Positions 15,303 to 23,469 are shown, numbered from the stretch's first letter. The stretch: 27,562 bases of DNA from Leptofilum sp041987425 (GCA_041987425.1 JBHIWP010000035.1:1-27562); one strand, 5' to 3'. The notes: generated from the letters alone by a model not told the origin. Numbers and translations are program-made.

Positions 15303-16382
15303 ATGATGCCGCAAAGATTAATTGCTGCTTCTCTACTGATTTTTCTCCTCTTCCTCCTCCTGGGCTGCTCGGAAACGGCCGTTCCTCAAGCAACGGCCGT
15401 TTCCCTGGCAGCCCCTACAGAACCAACCATTCCGGCCACAAACACGGCTATTCCTGCAACCCACACCGCTACGCCTTTGCCCACCGCAACGGCGGCTGCA
15501 CCCACAGCCACGCCGCCACCCAGCCCTACCCCCACATCAGGGCCCTGGCAAGAGATGGCTAGAATGCCTACCTCGCGCTCAGAGATGTCTGCCGGGGTGA
15601 TTGACGGCCGTATCTACGTCCCAGGCGGTTGGGGCAACGGCTTTGACCAATCGATCGCGTTAGAAATGTACGATCCGGCCACTGACACCTGGACCAAACT
15701 GGCTGATTTGCCCTTTCACGTCAATCATCACGCAACGGCCGTTTACAACAGCGCGCTTTATGTCTTCGGTCCAGATGCCGTTGCCCTGCGCTATGATCCA
15801 GCCACTGACACCTGGGAAGAACTGGCCCCAATGCCGGAAGAACGATGGGCAGGCGCGGCAGCGGCCCTGGGTGAATACATCTACTTTTTGGGCGGAAGCA
15901 GCAGCAGTTCAGACCTGCTGCGCTACGATCCAGCCACGGATAGCTGGGTACGGCTGGCCCCGCTGCTTCAAGCGCGGGAACATACCCAGGCTGTAGCCCT
16001 GGATGGCTACCTGTATGCGCTGGGCGGCCGCTGGGATCGAGGTCTAAACAGCGCCGAGCGCTATGACCCGGCTACAGATAGCTGGACGCGCATCCCAAGT
16101 ATGAATCATCCACGCAGCGGCTTTGGTGCGGCCGTTTGGGGCGGCCAAATTGTGGTGGCGGGCGGCGAGCTGCTTGCCCCTCTGGCCATCATCGATACGG
16201 TCGAAATTTACGATCCAGCGCAAAACCGCTGGGAGCTGCTGGACGTAACGATGCCCGTGCCCCTGCACGGCCTGCCCATCGCCGTGGTCGGTGACCAGCT
16301 TTACCTGCTGGGTGGATCTGGCCTGGCCGGCGACGTTTCTAATCGCGGGCGCATCTATCGCTATCTCCTCACTTCATCTTAA
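15303..16382 (+). CDS. Kelch-repeat lipoprotein
   Basis: 359 residues. A hydrophobic signal ends at LLGC with Cys22 as lipidation site. A linker rich in TPTPTAT-like text follows (about 25-80), then a kelch propeller. At least five blades carry the signature YDPATDTWTKL, YDPATDTWEEL, YDPATDSWVRL, YDPATDSWTRI and YDPAQNRWELL, each preceded by a glycine-rich turn such as YVPGGWGNG, YFLGGSSSS, YALGGRWD or VVAGGEL. Kelch domains bind proteins or sugars; no enzyme residues of the galactose-oxidase type are seen. The protein is surface-exposed by its lipid anchor. ATG 15303 is followed by a second ATG at 15306. Two ACGGCCGT octamers lie 10 nt apart near its start (15375 and 15393). Confidence 0.88.
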   Translation: MMPQRLIAASLLIFLLFLLLGCSETAVPQATAVSLAAPTEPTIPATNTAIPATHTATPLPTATAAAPTATPPPSPTPTSGPWQEMARMPTSRSEMSAGVIDGRIYVPGGWGNGFDQSIALEMYDPATDTWTKLADLPFHVNHHATAVYNSALYVFGPDAVALRYDPATDTWEELAPMPEERWAGAAAALGEYIYFLGGSSSSSDLLRYDPATDSWVRLAPLLQAREHTQAVALDGYLYALGGRWDRGLNSAERYDPATDSWTRIPSMNHPRSGFGAAVWGGQIVVAGGELLAPLAIIDTVEIYDPAQNRWELLDVTMPVPLHGLPIAVVGDQLYLLGGSGLAGDVSNRGRIYRYLLTSS

Positions 16383-16602
16383 GCAGCTACGGCCGTTCAA
16401 TTCACAAGTGCACCCCTCTGTGCCATCTAGCCTAGTGACATTTGGCTATGGTGAACAAACTTTCCATCTTTTATTCTAATAACAGAAGTAGCTCAAGTAA
16501 TCAGTCCAGTTGCCGCAGGTCTCTTGGCAAAATCTTTTGTGGACTATTGTAATCGGCAAAAAGCTTGTGCAGAAAGCGACAGGCGTTTGAGCCGATTACA
16601 CG

Positions 16603-16657
16603 AGCAATTGGCAAATTTTGCGCATAATCTATTTTCAAAATCTATCTGCCAATTGCT
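16603..16657. repeat. 11-bp perfect inverted repeat upstream of the histidine kinase
   Basis: AGCAATTGGCA (16603-16613) and TGCCAATTGCT (16647-16657) are exact reverse complements separated by 33 nt. The arms contain GCAATTGG, a unit of the 8-nt repeat family at 6433 and 23706. The gap between the kelch gene and the kinase (16383-16678) holds nothing else I can identify besides one octamer at 16389. Confidence 0.6.
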
Positions 16658-16678
16658 AAATCGCGGAGCGAAAGAAAA

Positions 16679-18856
16679 ATGCTGCCAAATATACAGACAG
16701 TCTTCCACAAACCTCACAGCTCAGACCCCAACAAGACGCGCATAGCGCAGCTAATTTGGGGCATGACCCTCATCTTTTTCGTGGGTACAGTTTGCGTCAA
16801 TATCCTTCGTCTTTCCAACTTTCCCCAGGCGTGGCGAATTTCTCTCACCGTTTTTAGCGTCGTGGGCACCTTCTCGCTTATTACACTCTGGTTATTAAAC
16901 CAGGAAAAAATCAGGCTGGCGGGACACCTTTTCACCATTACTTTCTACCTGGGATTGCTAATCAATGCCTATAACTACGGCGGTATCCGCGGCATTAGTG
17001 GTGCGGCATTTATTATTCTGCTCATTATTGCCGGTTTGCTTTTGGGCACGCGGAACCTGATTAATTATCTCGCCCTTACAATCGGCTCAGTCGTTATGCT
17101 TTATCAACTGGAAGCGGCTGGTCATATTCAAAATACGGTCATGGGCCCTATAGAAATTTCGGAAGTGGGCATGATCATTGCCGCCCAGGCCATTGCAGGC
17201 GCCCTGCTTCACTCGGCCATCAGCAGCATAGATAAAGGGTATGGCTTGCTGAACAATGCCCTGCTCAGGCTGCAAAAAACCACTGTCTCCAAGGAATATG
17301 TAGATAACATCATTGCCGCCATGCAGGACATGCTCGTCGTGATCACGCCAGACCTGCGAATTGAAAAAATAAACCAGGCCGTTACCACTTTGTTGGGCTA
17401 CGAAGAAGCAGACTTATTGGGTCAATCTGTGCATATAGTTTTGGCGCCAGCGGAACGCCGCTCTTGGGAACTGCCCATCAGCCTGGATTCACCTGTATTT
17501 TCTATACGCGACCGGGAGATGAAGCTGATCGCTAAAGATGGGCGGGTGTTGATTACGGCCGTCTCCACCGCCGTTATGCAAGATGAGGCAAATACCGGAA
17601 CTCCGCGCATTGTCTGCGTCGCCAATGACATTACACAACGCAAGCAGGCCGAGAACGAGCTAAAAGCGGCTAAGATTGCCGCCGAAAAAGCTGCCAAAGT
17701 CAAGTCAGAATTTTTGGCCAGCATGAGCCATGAAATTCGCACGCCGCTGAATGCCGTTCTGGGCATGACCAGCCTGCTGCTAGATACCCAGCTCACCTCA
17801 GAACAAGAAGATTACATCCACACTGCCCACACCAGCGGCAATAATCTTTTGGCAATCATCAACAATATTCTGGATTTTTCCAAGATAGACTCAGGCAAGC
17901 TAGAGCTGGAACAAGCCAACTTTAGCGTACACAACTGCGTAAAAGAAGCGGCACAGCTGCTTGGCGTTGAGGCGGCGGCAAAAAATATTTCCCTTACCAC
18001 CTCCATCCATTCGGCCGTTCCCCAACTCATCCAGGGCGATATCACCCGCTTGCGCCAGGTTCTGGTAAACTTGCTGGGCAACGCCATCAAATTTACAGCA
18101 GAAGGCGACGTAAAGCTTAGCGTAGAAGGACAAGACAAAGGCAGTTTTTACGAGCTTTTCTTTGTGGTAAAAGATACCGGCATTGGCATCCCCGAGGATC
18201 GAATCAAGTATCTATTTCAGCCCTTTCACCAGCTTGATTCTTCTACAACTCGCAAGTTTGGTGGCACCGGCTTGGGGCTGGCAATTTGCAAACGTCTGGT
18301 AAACATGATGAACGGAGAAATTTGGGTAACAAGCGAGCCTGGCGAAGGCAGCGCGTTTCACTTCACCATTCAAACAAGCATTGCTAACGAAACGCTAGAG
18401 CAGGGAACAGTAACCAGTTCTACAAGCAGAAACGCAGACATATCACACTACAACCACACGCTGGGCCAGGAACATCCGCTGTGCATTTTGCTGGTTGAAG
18501 ACAATCTCATCAATCAAAAAGTTGCTCTACGTATGTTAGAGCGCCTGGGATATGAAGCCGACGTTGCCTATAATGGGCTGGAGGCTCTAGAAGCACTTTC
18601 AAAAAAGCAGTACGATCTTATTCTGATGGATATCCAAATGCCAGAAATGGATGGCCTCCAGGCTACGCAGCACATCCGCCAGGATTGGGAGGCCAGCCAG
18701 CAGCCACGCATCGTAGCCGTTACGGCCAATGCGCTCATGGGAGATCGGGAAACCTATCTGGCAAGCGGCATGAATGATTACGTGAGTAAACCTATTAAGG
18801 CAGCGGAACTACAGCGAGTTTTGCAAGAGAGCCAGCCGCTCACGGTTCGGCATTAA
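16679..18856 (+). CDS. Membrane-bound hybrid sensor histidine kinase with PAS and receiver domains
   Basis: 725 residues. Six predicted membrane helices lie in the first 190 residues (for example IWGMTLIFFVGTVCVNIL and FIILLIIAGLLLG). A PAS domain follows (about 210-325: MQDMLVVITPDLRIEKIN). The HisKA domain has SHEIRTPLNAVLG with phospho-acceptor His351. The ATPase domain has LVNLLGNAIKFT (N box), DTGIGIP (G1) and FGGTGLGLAIC (G2). A C-terminal receiver has LVEDN, the phospho-acceptor Asp651 in LILMDIQMPEMDG, and SKP. All catalytic residues are present. As an orphan without an adjacent regulator it probably signals through its own receiver to a phosphotransfer protein elsewhere. GGAG precedes ATG by about 11 nt. 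It contains a single ACGGCCGT octamer in 2.2 kb. Confidence 0.93.
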   Translation: MLPNIQTVFHKPHSSDPNKTRIAQLIWGMTLIFFVGTVCVNILRLSNFPQAWRISLTVFSVVGTFSLITLWLLNQEKIRLAGHLFTITFYLGLLINAYNYGGIRGISGAAFIILLIIAGLLLGTRNLINYLALTIGSVVMLYQLEAAGHIQNTVMGPIEISEVGMIIAAQAIAGALLHSAISSIDKGYGLLNNALLRLQKTTVSKEYVDNIIAAMQDMLVVITPDLRIEKINQAVTTLLGYEEADLLGQSVHIVLAPAERRSWELPISLDSPVFSIRDREMKLIAKDGRVLITAVSTAVMQDEANTGTPRIVCVANDITQRKQAENELKAAKIAAEKAAKVKSEFLASMSHEIRTPLNAVLGMTSLLLDTQLTSEQEDYIHTAHTSGNNLLAIINNILDFSKIDSGKLELEQANFSVHNCVKEAAQLLGVEAAAKNISLTTSIHSAVPQLIQGDITRLRQVLVNLLGNAIKFTAEGDVKLSVEGQDKGSFYELFFVVKDTGIGIPEDRIKYLFQPFHQLDSSTTRKFGGTGLGLAICKRLVNMMNGEIWVTSEPGEGSAFHFTIQTSIANETLEQGTVTSSTSRNADISHYNHTLGQEHPLCILLVEDNLINQKVALRMLERLGYEADVAYNGLEALEALSKKQYDLILMDIQMPEMDGLQATQHIRQDWEASQQPRIVAVTANALMGDRETYLASGMNDYVSKPIKAAELQRVLQESQPLTVRH

Positions 18857-18876
18857 AGCTTGAGCGCTTCGACAGA

Positions 18877-19230
18877 TCATTCCGTCTCTTCTTCATCTTC
18901 TGCCTTAGCAGAATTCTTTGCCTTTTGCGCTGCTTCAGCTGCCAAATATTCTGCTTCTGTCATGTAGCGCCCCCCGCTAATCTCATGGCTCACCATCTGG
19001 TAGTTGACATCAAGCTGCACCACCGTCGTGATACGCCGGAAGCAGCGGTTGTCTACAATCGTTTTGTGCCATTCGTAGCCGCTGCCGGTATTCTGTAGGT
19101 CGTGCTGCTTATCGGCCCGTACTTTCACCCGAGAACCACAATTTTCACAGACCACGTAAAAGTAAATTCCCTGCTTATCAACGTACTTTTTCGGCTCTCC
19201 TCCACCAAACAGCTTCTTCAAAAATCCCAT
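18877..19230 (-). CDS. Small Cys-containing protein of unknown function
   Basis: 117 residues, no signal peptide. The N-terminus MGFLKKLFGGGEPKK resembles an amphipathic membrane-contacting helix. Next comes a likely metal or nucleic-acid type knuckle, YFYVVCENCGSRVKVR, with one CxxC pair only; a later Cys (NRCFRRI) may contribute. The segment WHKTIVDNRCFRRITTVVQLD and then HEISGGRYMTEAEYLAAEA look conserved-domain-like, and the tail is strongly acidic (AEDEEETE). I recognise the general style from Chloroflexota genomes but cannot assign a function. Start ATG 19230 is chosen for the AGGAG 7 nt upstream; a start at 19254 is less likely. A TATAAT on the minus strand at 19283-19288 may be its -10 box. 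Confidence 0.7.
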   Translation of the reverse strand: MGFLKKLFGGGEPKKYVDKQGIYFYVVCENCGSRVKVRADKQHDLQNTGSGYEWHKTIVDNRCFRRITTVVQLDVNYQMVSHEISGGRYMTEAEYLAAEAAQKAKNSAKAEDEEETE

Positions 19231-19283
19231 TTTATTTCTCCTATACACAGTCACCCATAAAATTTCTCAGGTTACAGAACCGA

Positions 19284-19308
19284 TTATAGCCTAACTACCT
19301 GGCTATAA
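19284..19308. promoter_or_regulatory. Inverted repeat with paired -10-like boxes in a divergent promoter region
   Basis: TTATAGCC (19284-19291) and GGCTATAA (19301-19308) form a perfect 8-bp inverted repeat with a 9-nt centre. Each arm supplies a -10-like hexamer for one of the two divergent genes: TATAAT on the minus strand and TATAAC on the plus strand. Neither has a good -35. A shared operator is possible. Confidence 0.45.
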
Positions 19309-19351
19309 CTTCCCCCTACACCATCGCTTCTACTCATGCTAAACTTGCGTT

Positions 19352-22300
19352 ATGTCCACCCAGGAATTTTGGCAGGCGTTAGAGATTGCCGTCAACCCCA
19401 CTGCCTATAAGCCGCTGCGCAATCCGCGCATCATTGTATCGCGGCTGCAAAGCAGAACAGAGCCATATTACGTACTTAAAGAGCCAATAACCAGGTCTTA
19501 TCTGCGGCTGGGTGAAGAGGATTACGCGCTGTGGTGGCAGATGAACGGCCGTAAATCCGTCAAAGATCTTCTGTTCTACAGCCTTAGACGATACAAAACC
19601 CTGCCCATTGGCCACCTCACCGCGCTGATAGAAGAATTGAAGGCAGGCCACTTTCTGCAAACGCCAAACGTGCGCGTCTATGATCAGATCGAAGTGGCCC
19701 TGGCCGCCCGCGCCCCCGCCAGCCGCGGCCAAAAATTGCTGCAGCGCTTCCTCTACACCGAGCTGGCCCTTTCTGGCCTGGACGATTTTTTTACGCCGCT
19801 TTACAAACAGCTTAAGCCGCTCTTCTGGCCGCTAACCCAAACGCTGCTGTTTTTTCTGGTGCTAGTGGGCGGTTTCCTTTTTGGCCTGAACTACTTCTTT
19901 GGCGACTACAACATCACGGGCAGCGGTTTGGGCGTGATTACCCTGCTCGTAGCCAATTTGTTGGTGATTGGCCTACATGAGCTGGCCCACGGATTAGTGA
20001 CCAAGCACGTGGGGCGCGAGCTGGATCGCGGTGGCTTTTTGCTGTACTGGGGGTTTCCTGCCTTTTTTGTTGATACGCGCGACACCTGGCTCTCTTCCCG
20101 ACTAGATCGCATCAAGGTGTCCTGGGCCGGGCCCTACTCCGGGCTGATGCTTGGTGGGCTGATGGGTGTGGTACTGACGGCCGTTTCCGCTTACTCGCCC
20201 GCTGAATTCGAACAAACGCTCCTGGCTACCTTTCTTTTCCAGCTTGGCTTTTTGTCCTTTCTCAGCGTTTTGGTCAACCTGAACCCGCTGCTGGAGCTGG
20301 ACGGCTACTTTATGCTCATGGACTGGCTGGAAATGCCCGGCCTGCGCGAACGGGCCTTCCATTTTTTACGCTATGAAGTGGTTCATCGGCTGCGTGAGGC
20401 GGGCGAGCCGCGGGCATTCTGGCGGTCGCTCTCCCGCGCCGAACGCATCTTCACGCTTTTCGGCATGTTGGCCCTGGTTTATTCCATCTTCGCCCTGTGG
20501 CTGGCGTTCACCTTTTGGGAAGGTTACGTCAGCGACTTCTTCTTTAACCTATGGAATAGTGGTCAATGGTGGGGACGGCTGCTGGTAGGGCTCATTACGG
20601 CCGTTCTAATCTTGCCCGCGCTGTACTACCTTGGTCTATACGGCTGGAGCCGCATTCAGGCCGGGCTGGAATGGCTTTCGCGTCGCCAGCTTCTGGCCCG
20701 TACGGACGTTTTGGCCCTGCTGCTTGGCCTGCCTATTCTCATCGGCTGCCCGCTGGTTTACCTGGCGCTCGACCACGTTAATCCCACGCAAACAAGCCTG
20801 GGGCAAGGGGTTTTTGTCTGGCTGCTGCACATTGGTGCTGGGGCGGCGCTCGTTGGCGTAGCCCGGCAGCTGCCGGGCTCCAGGTTCCAATGGGCGCTGT
20901 GGGCGTTAACGGCCGTGCCTTTTACCCTGGCTCTGGCCTGGATCAGCCAGGCAACCCTGGTTCGCGATTTGGCCCTGGTAGCTGCAGCCGCAGCCATCTC
21001 GGCCGCTGGTATCGTTGCCTGGTACACCATCAATCCCGGCTATCTCAAAGCCAGCGACCGCCTGCTGATGGCGCTATTTATCTTGCTGGGGGTGGCAACC
21101 TACACGGCAATGACCTACCTGGTGGGCGTTAGTGAACTGGCGGGGAACGGCCGTTGGTTGGCAACGGCCGTTATTTGCCTGGGCGTCAGCCTGGGTCTGG
21201 CCCTCATGGCCCCCCTGCTGGTTAACTTCTTCCGCTCCCGCTTTGCCCTGCCATGGTGGCTGTTTGCCCTGGCAATTCTTATCACCCCCTGGCTGCAGCT
21301 CTATCCACGGTTAGGCTTTACCGCCATCATCCTTTGGCTGTATGCAGGCTTGCTCTACCTGCTGCTGGGCGCCTTGGCGCAGTTTGCCCGTTCAGAAGCT
21401 ATGGACGCCGATGAGGCCGGTATTTTCAGCGAACGGCAGCGACTTATCAACAGCTACAACCAGTTCATGTTTGCCTTCTTCAACAGCTACGAGGCCATTT
21501 TTGGCCAGCGGCGTCTTACGCTTATCCAAAACCAGATGGCTGCCCTGGGCGCGCTTGACGCCGATGCGACTATTCTGGAGCTAAGCCAGCACGCGCGAAG
21601 AGCACTGCTTCTTGCCGTGGATCGGCTGGACGATCTGGCAGGAACGCCCTTTACTCGCAAGGCCGGGCAAGCTGCCTACGACAGCCTGGACTGGCTGGAC
21701 GCAGAAACATTGGCCCGCCACGTGCTTTCCAAGACGGAGTGGGGCGCGCAGCTGGCGCAGGGCTTCATCCAGGCCCGCGACAGGCGTCTCGACCTAATCC
21801 GCCATGCAGACGTCTTTGCCGGATTTGATCAGGAGGGCGTGGAGGCTTTGCTAAAGGTCTTACGCCGCTGGCGCGTGCGCTCCAACCAGATTATGGCCCA
21901 CGCTGAGCGAAATGCCCTTTACTTTTATCTTGTTGAAGAGGGTGAAATTGGTGTGTTTCATAACGGTGTGCAAAGGGCAGTGCTGTCTGCTGGAGGCTAC
22001 TTTGGCACGGCCGCTTTAGCCGGAAACGGCATTTATCAATTTACCTACCGCGCGCTCTCCCCTGTTACTACTCTGATCATTCACCGTGATCAGTTTGACC
22101 CGCTGCTGCGTGCCGACACAACGCTGGCCCGGCAGGTGAGCTCCGGCGCACAAGAGCGCAATCTGCTGCGGCAGATGCCGCTCTTTAGCAGCCTCAGCCC
22201 GCAGCAGCTGGCCACGGTGGATGCCCGGCTACAGCCGCGCCGCGTAACCGCCGGAGAGCAATTTGTGCAGCAGGGCGCACCGCGAAGCCATCTGTACATT

Positions 22301-22588
22301 GTGGCTGAGGGGGAAGTGGAGGTGTTTGTTACAGAAAATGGCGTTGAGCGCGTGGTTGGCAAGCTGGGGCCGGGTGAGCACTTTGGCGAATATGCCCTCT
22401 TTGCCGACACGCCTTACCACGCCAGCGTCCGCGCCGTGGTAGACAGCCGCCTACTGCTGCTAGACGAGCCCAAGTTTGACGAACTTGTGGCCACCTGCGA
22501 GCGGATGACCCATTACGTGGAGCAAATTGGCAGCGGCCGTCTCATCGCCACCCGCCGCCGCGCCACTCCCGCCGCGCTGATCTCTTGA
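19352..22588 (+). CDS. PqqD-like / M50 (site-2-protease-type) metalloprotease / double cNMP-binding-domain fusion
   Basis: 1078 residues in one frame. Residues about 25-105 resemble a PqqD-like winged-helix domain (YYVLKEPITRSYLRLGEEDY, ALWWQMNGRKSVKDLL). An M50-type membrane protease follows. Its zinc motif is HELAH with His209, Glu210 and His213. Its third ligand is expected at Asp317 in NPLLELDGYF. A second membrane bundle of roughly eight helices (about 360-690) is not part of a minimal M50 enzyme. After a helical linker (about 690-825) come two cyclic-nucleotide-binding folds with phosphate cassettes at 884 (FGTAAL) and 1011 (FGEYAL). Both cassettes lack the usual phosphate-binding Arg: Tyr stands at that place in PYHASV and IYQFTY. 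The ligand may therefore be non-canonical or absent. The start has no clear Shine-Dalgarno. Substrate and role are unknown; cleavage of a membrane-bound or exported peptide is the family-based guess. Confidence 0.85.
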   Translation: MSTQEFWQALEIAVNPTAYKPLRNPRIIVSRLQSRTEPYYVLKEPITRSYLRLGEEDYALWWQMNGRKSVKDLLFYSLRRYKTLPIGHLTALIEELKAGHFLQTPNVRVYDQIEVALAARAPASRGQKLLQRFLYTELALSGLDDFFTPLYKQLKPLFWPLTQTLLFFLVLVGGFLFGLNYFFGDYNITGSGLGVITLLVANLLVIGLHELAHGLVTKHVGRELDRGGFLLYWGFPAFFVDTRDTWLSSRLDRIKVSWAGPYSGLMLGGLMGVVLTAVSAYSPAEFEQTLLATFLFQLGFLSFLSVLVNLNPLLELDGYFMLMDWLEMPGLRERAFHFLRYEVVHRLREAGEPRAFWRSLSRAERIFTLFGMLALVYSIFALWLAFTFWEGYVSDFFFNLWNSGQWWGRLLVGLITAVLILPALYYLGLYGWSRIQAGLEWLSRRQLLARTDVLALLLGLPILIGCPLVYLALDHVNPTQTSLGQGVFVWLLHIGAGAALVGVARQLPGSRFQWALWALTAVPFTLALAWISQATLVRDLALVAAAAAISAAGIVAWYTINPGYLKASDRLLMALFILLGVATYTAMTYLVGVSELAGNGRWLATAVICLGVSLGLALMAPLLVNFFRSRFALPWWLFALAILITPWLQLYPRLGFTAIILWLYAGLLYLLLGALAQFARSEAMDADEAGIFSERQRLINSYNQFMFAFFNSYEAIFGQRRLTLIQNQMAALGALDADATILELSQHARRALLLAVDRLDDLAGTPFTRKAGQAAYDSLDWLDAETLARHVLSKTEWGAQLAQGFIQARDRRLDLIRHADVFAGFDQEGVEALLKVLRRWRVRSNQIMAHAERNALYFYLVEEGEIGVFHNGVQRAVLSAGGYFGTAALAGNGIYQFTYRALSPVTTLIIHRDQFDPLLRADTTLARQVSSGAQERNLLRQMPLFSSLSPQQLATVDARLQPRRVTAGEQFVQQGAPRSHLYIVAEGEVEVFVTENGVERVVGKLGPGEHFGEYALFADTPYHASVRAVVDSRLLLLDEPKFDELVATCERMTHYVEQIGSGRLIATRRRATPAALIS

Positions 22589-22597
22589 GGCTAATGC

Positions 22598-23038
22598 ATG
22601 ATTCATGATTTTATTGTGCGTGCACCAGTTAAGACAAAGCCAAGACTTCCAAAAGGCAATTTACACAAACTTCTAATAACAGCAGAGAAGCTCGAGATTT
22701 ACAGTTGGGAAAATATCTATGGCAACAAAACGAGTGAAAAGCTTTTTAGCGTAAAACTTTGTCGAATTTCTGAGGCAAAGTTCAAAAAGCCGCTTCTTAA
22801 CATAAAAGAAGGTTACTGCCAAATCATTTATGAAAATGAAGTGGGAATGCGTAATCACCTTGAACTTAGCGTTTTGAATACATCTGATTTATATCGTCTA
22901 CGATCAGGACCCTACAGCCAAAATCAAAGAACAGAAGAAGTTACTAATTTGTTGAAAATGCTGATAGACGCTAACGAGTCTAATATACATTTTTTCAAAC
23001 CACTTGATATTCCTTTAAGCCACCAAAAAGCATCATAA
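22598..23038 (+). CDS. AT-rich orphan gene, hypothetical soluble protein
   Basis: 146 residues, basic, no signal peptide and no membrane segment. I do not recognise it. The order of predicted elements (strands around LHKLLITAEKLEIYSWENI, LFSVKLCRISEAKFK, GYCQIIYENEV and HLELSVLN, then a closing helix TEEVTNLLKMLIDA) recalls a PH/GRAM-like fold, but this is a loose impression. It starts 9 nt after the M50 fusion ends and is followed by a small membrane protein, so co-transcription is likely. Its base use is clearly more AT-rich (AAA, ATA, TTA codons) than all neighbours, and it has no ACGGCCGT octamer. That is consistent with recent acquisition, although the stretch is short. No Shine-Dalgarno is clear. 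Confidence 0.6.
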   Translation: MIHDFIVRAPVKTKPRLPKGNLHKLLITAEKLEIYSWENIYGNKTSEKLFSVKLCRISEAKFKKPLLNIKEGYCQIIYENEVGMRNHLELSVLNTSDLYRLRSGPYSQNQRTEEVTNLLKMLIDANESNIHFFKPLDIPLSHQKAS

Positions 23039-23043
23039 AATTA

Positions 23044-23289
23044 TTGGCCGGTTTAACCTTGCCGTTTACTGCCGGAATCGGATGGTTAGGAGAAATTCAA
23101 AGTTTGTTTTGGGTAAGCTTATTTCTTTTTTTCCCAAGTTTAATGGCTCTTGGAATTGATTTTGTACGCTTAAATATAGATTGGCCAATCTGGGCTAAGG
23201 TCGTAGCTTACGCTTTCATTTTCGTGGTTTTATTTCTAATAATGGTTAGCATAATTTTCTTAGTTGAATATTATAGACCATTTCCATGA
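23044..23289 (+). CDS. Small AT-rich two-helix membrane protein
   Basis: 81 residues if it starts at TTG 23044; there is no ATG in frame before the hydrophobic part, and the frame is open only from 23008. It has two strong membrane helices (SLFWVSLFLFFPSLMALG and AYAFIFVVLFLIMVSIIFLV) separated by DFVRLNIDWPIWAK. It follows the AT-rich orphan by 5 nt and shares its base composition. The two may be a linked unit, such as a soluble protein plus membrane partner. No family is recognised. The weak start makes the exact N-terminus, and to some degree the gene itself, uncertain. Confidence 0.45.
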   Translation: MAGLTLPFTAGIGWLGEIQSLFWVSLFLFFPSLMALGIDFVRLNIDWPIWAKVVAYAFIFVVLFLIMVSIIFLVEYYRPFP

Positions 23290-23321
23290 TTAAAAATACC
23301 AAACGGCCGTTCCCAACTTTC

Positions 23322-23356
23322 TCTCCACTTCTCACTTTTCACCTCTCACTTCTCAC
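23322..23356. repeat. Tandem heptamer repeat
   Basis: Five consecutive 7-nt units end in CAC: tctccac, ttctcac, ttttcac, ctctcac and ttctcac (GTGAGAA-type on the minus strand). A C-rich tail follows. It lies in the 180-nt gap between the AT-rich pair and the Cys-rich gene, next to an octamer at 23303. It resembles the short tandemly repeated heptamers known from cyanobacteria. Confidence 0.6.
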
Positions 23357-23427
23357 CCCCACCACTTCCCCTTGCCATCCCCACCGCTTGCCCGTAAAAT
23401 CACCACACAACCAATTACCATTCCGTA

Positions 23428-23449
23428 GGTCAATTTTATAAAATTGACC
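23428..23449 (+). promoter_or_regulatory. 22-nt perfect palindrome, copy B, upstream of the Cys-rich gene
   Basis: GGTCAATTTTA followed by TAAAATTGACC is a perfect 22-nt palindrome, preceded by CCGTA and followed by AAC. It lies 20 nt before ATG 23470. It matches copy A at 4437-4458 (minus strand) in sequence, flanks and distance to the start codon. Confidence 0.65.
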
Positions 23450-23469
23450 AACTGCTTAAGGATGATTTC

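Noticed and set aside
16524..16745. 73-codon frame upstream of the histidine kinase
   Set aside because: It overlaps the kinase start in another frame and contains the inverted repeat at 16603-16657; no domain or start signal supports it.
19352..23289. RiPP biosynthesis cluster suggested by the PqqD-like and M50 domains
   Set aside because: No radical SAM enzyme, cyclodehydratase or clear precursor peptide is nearby; the PqqD-like part is fused to the protease.
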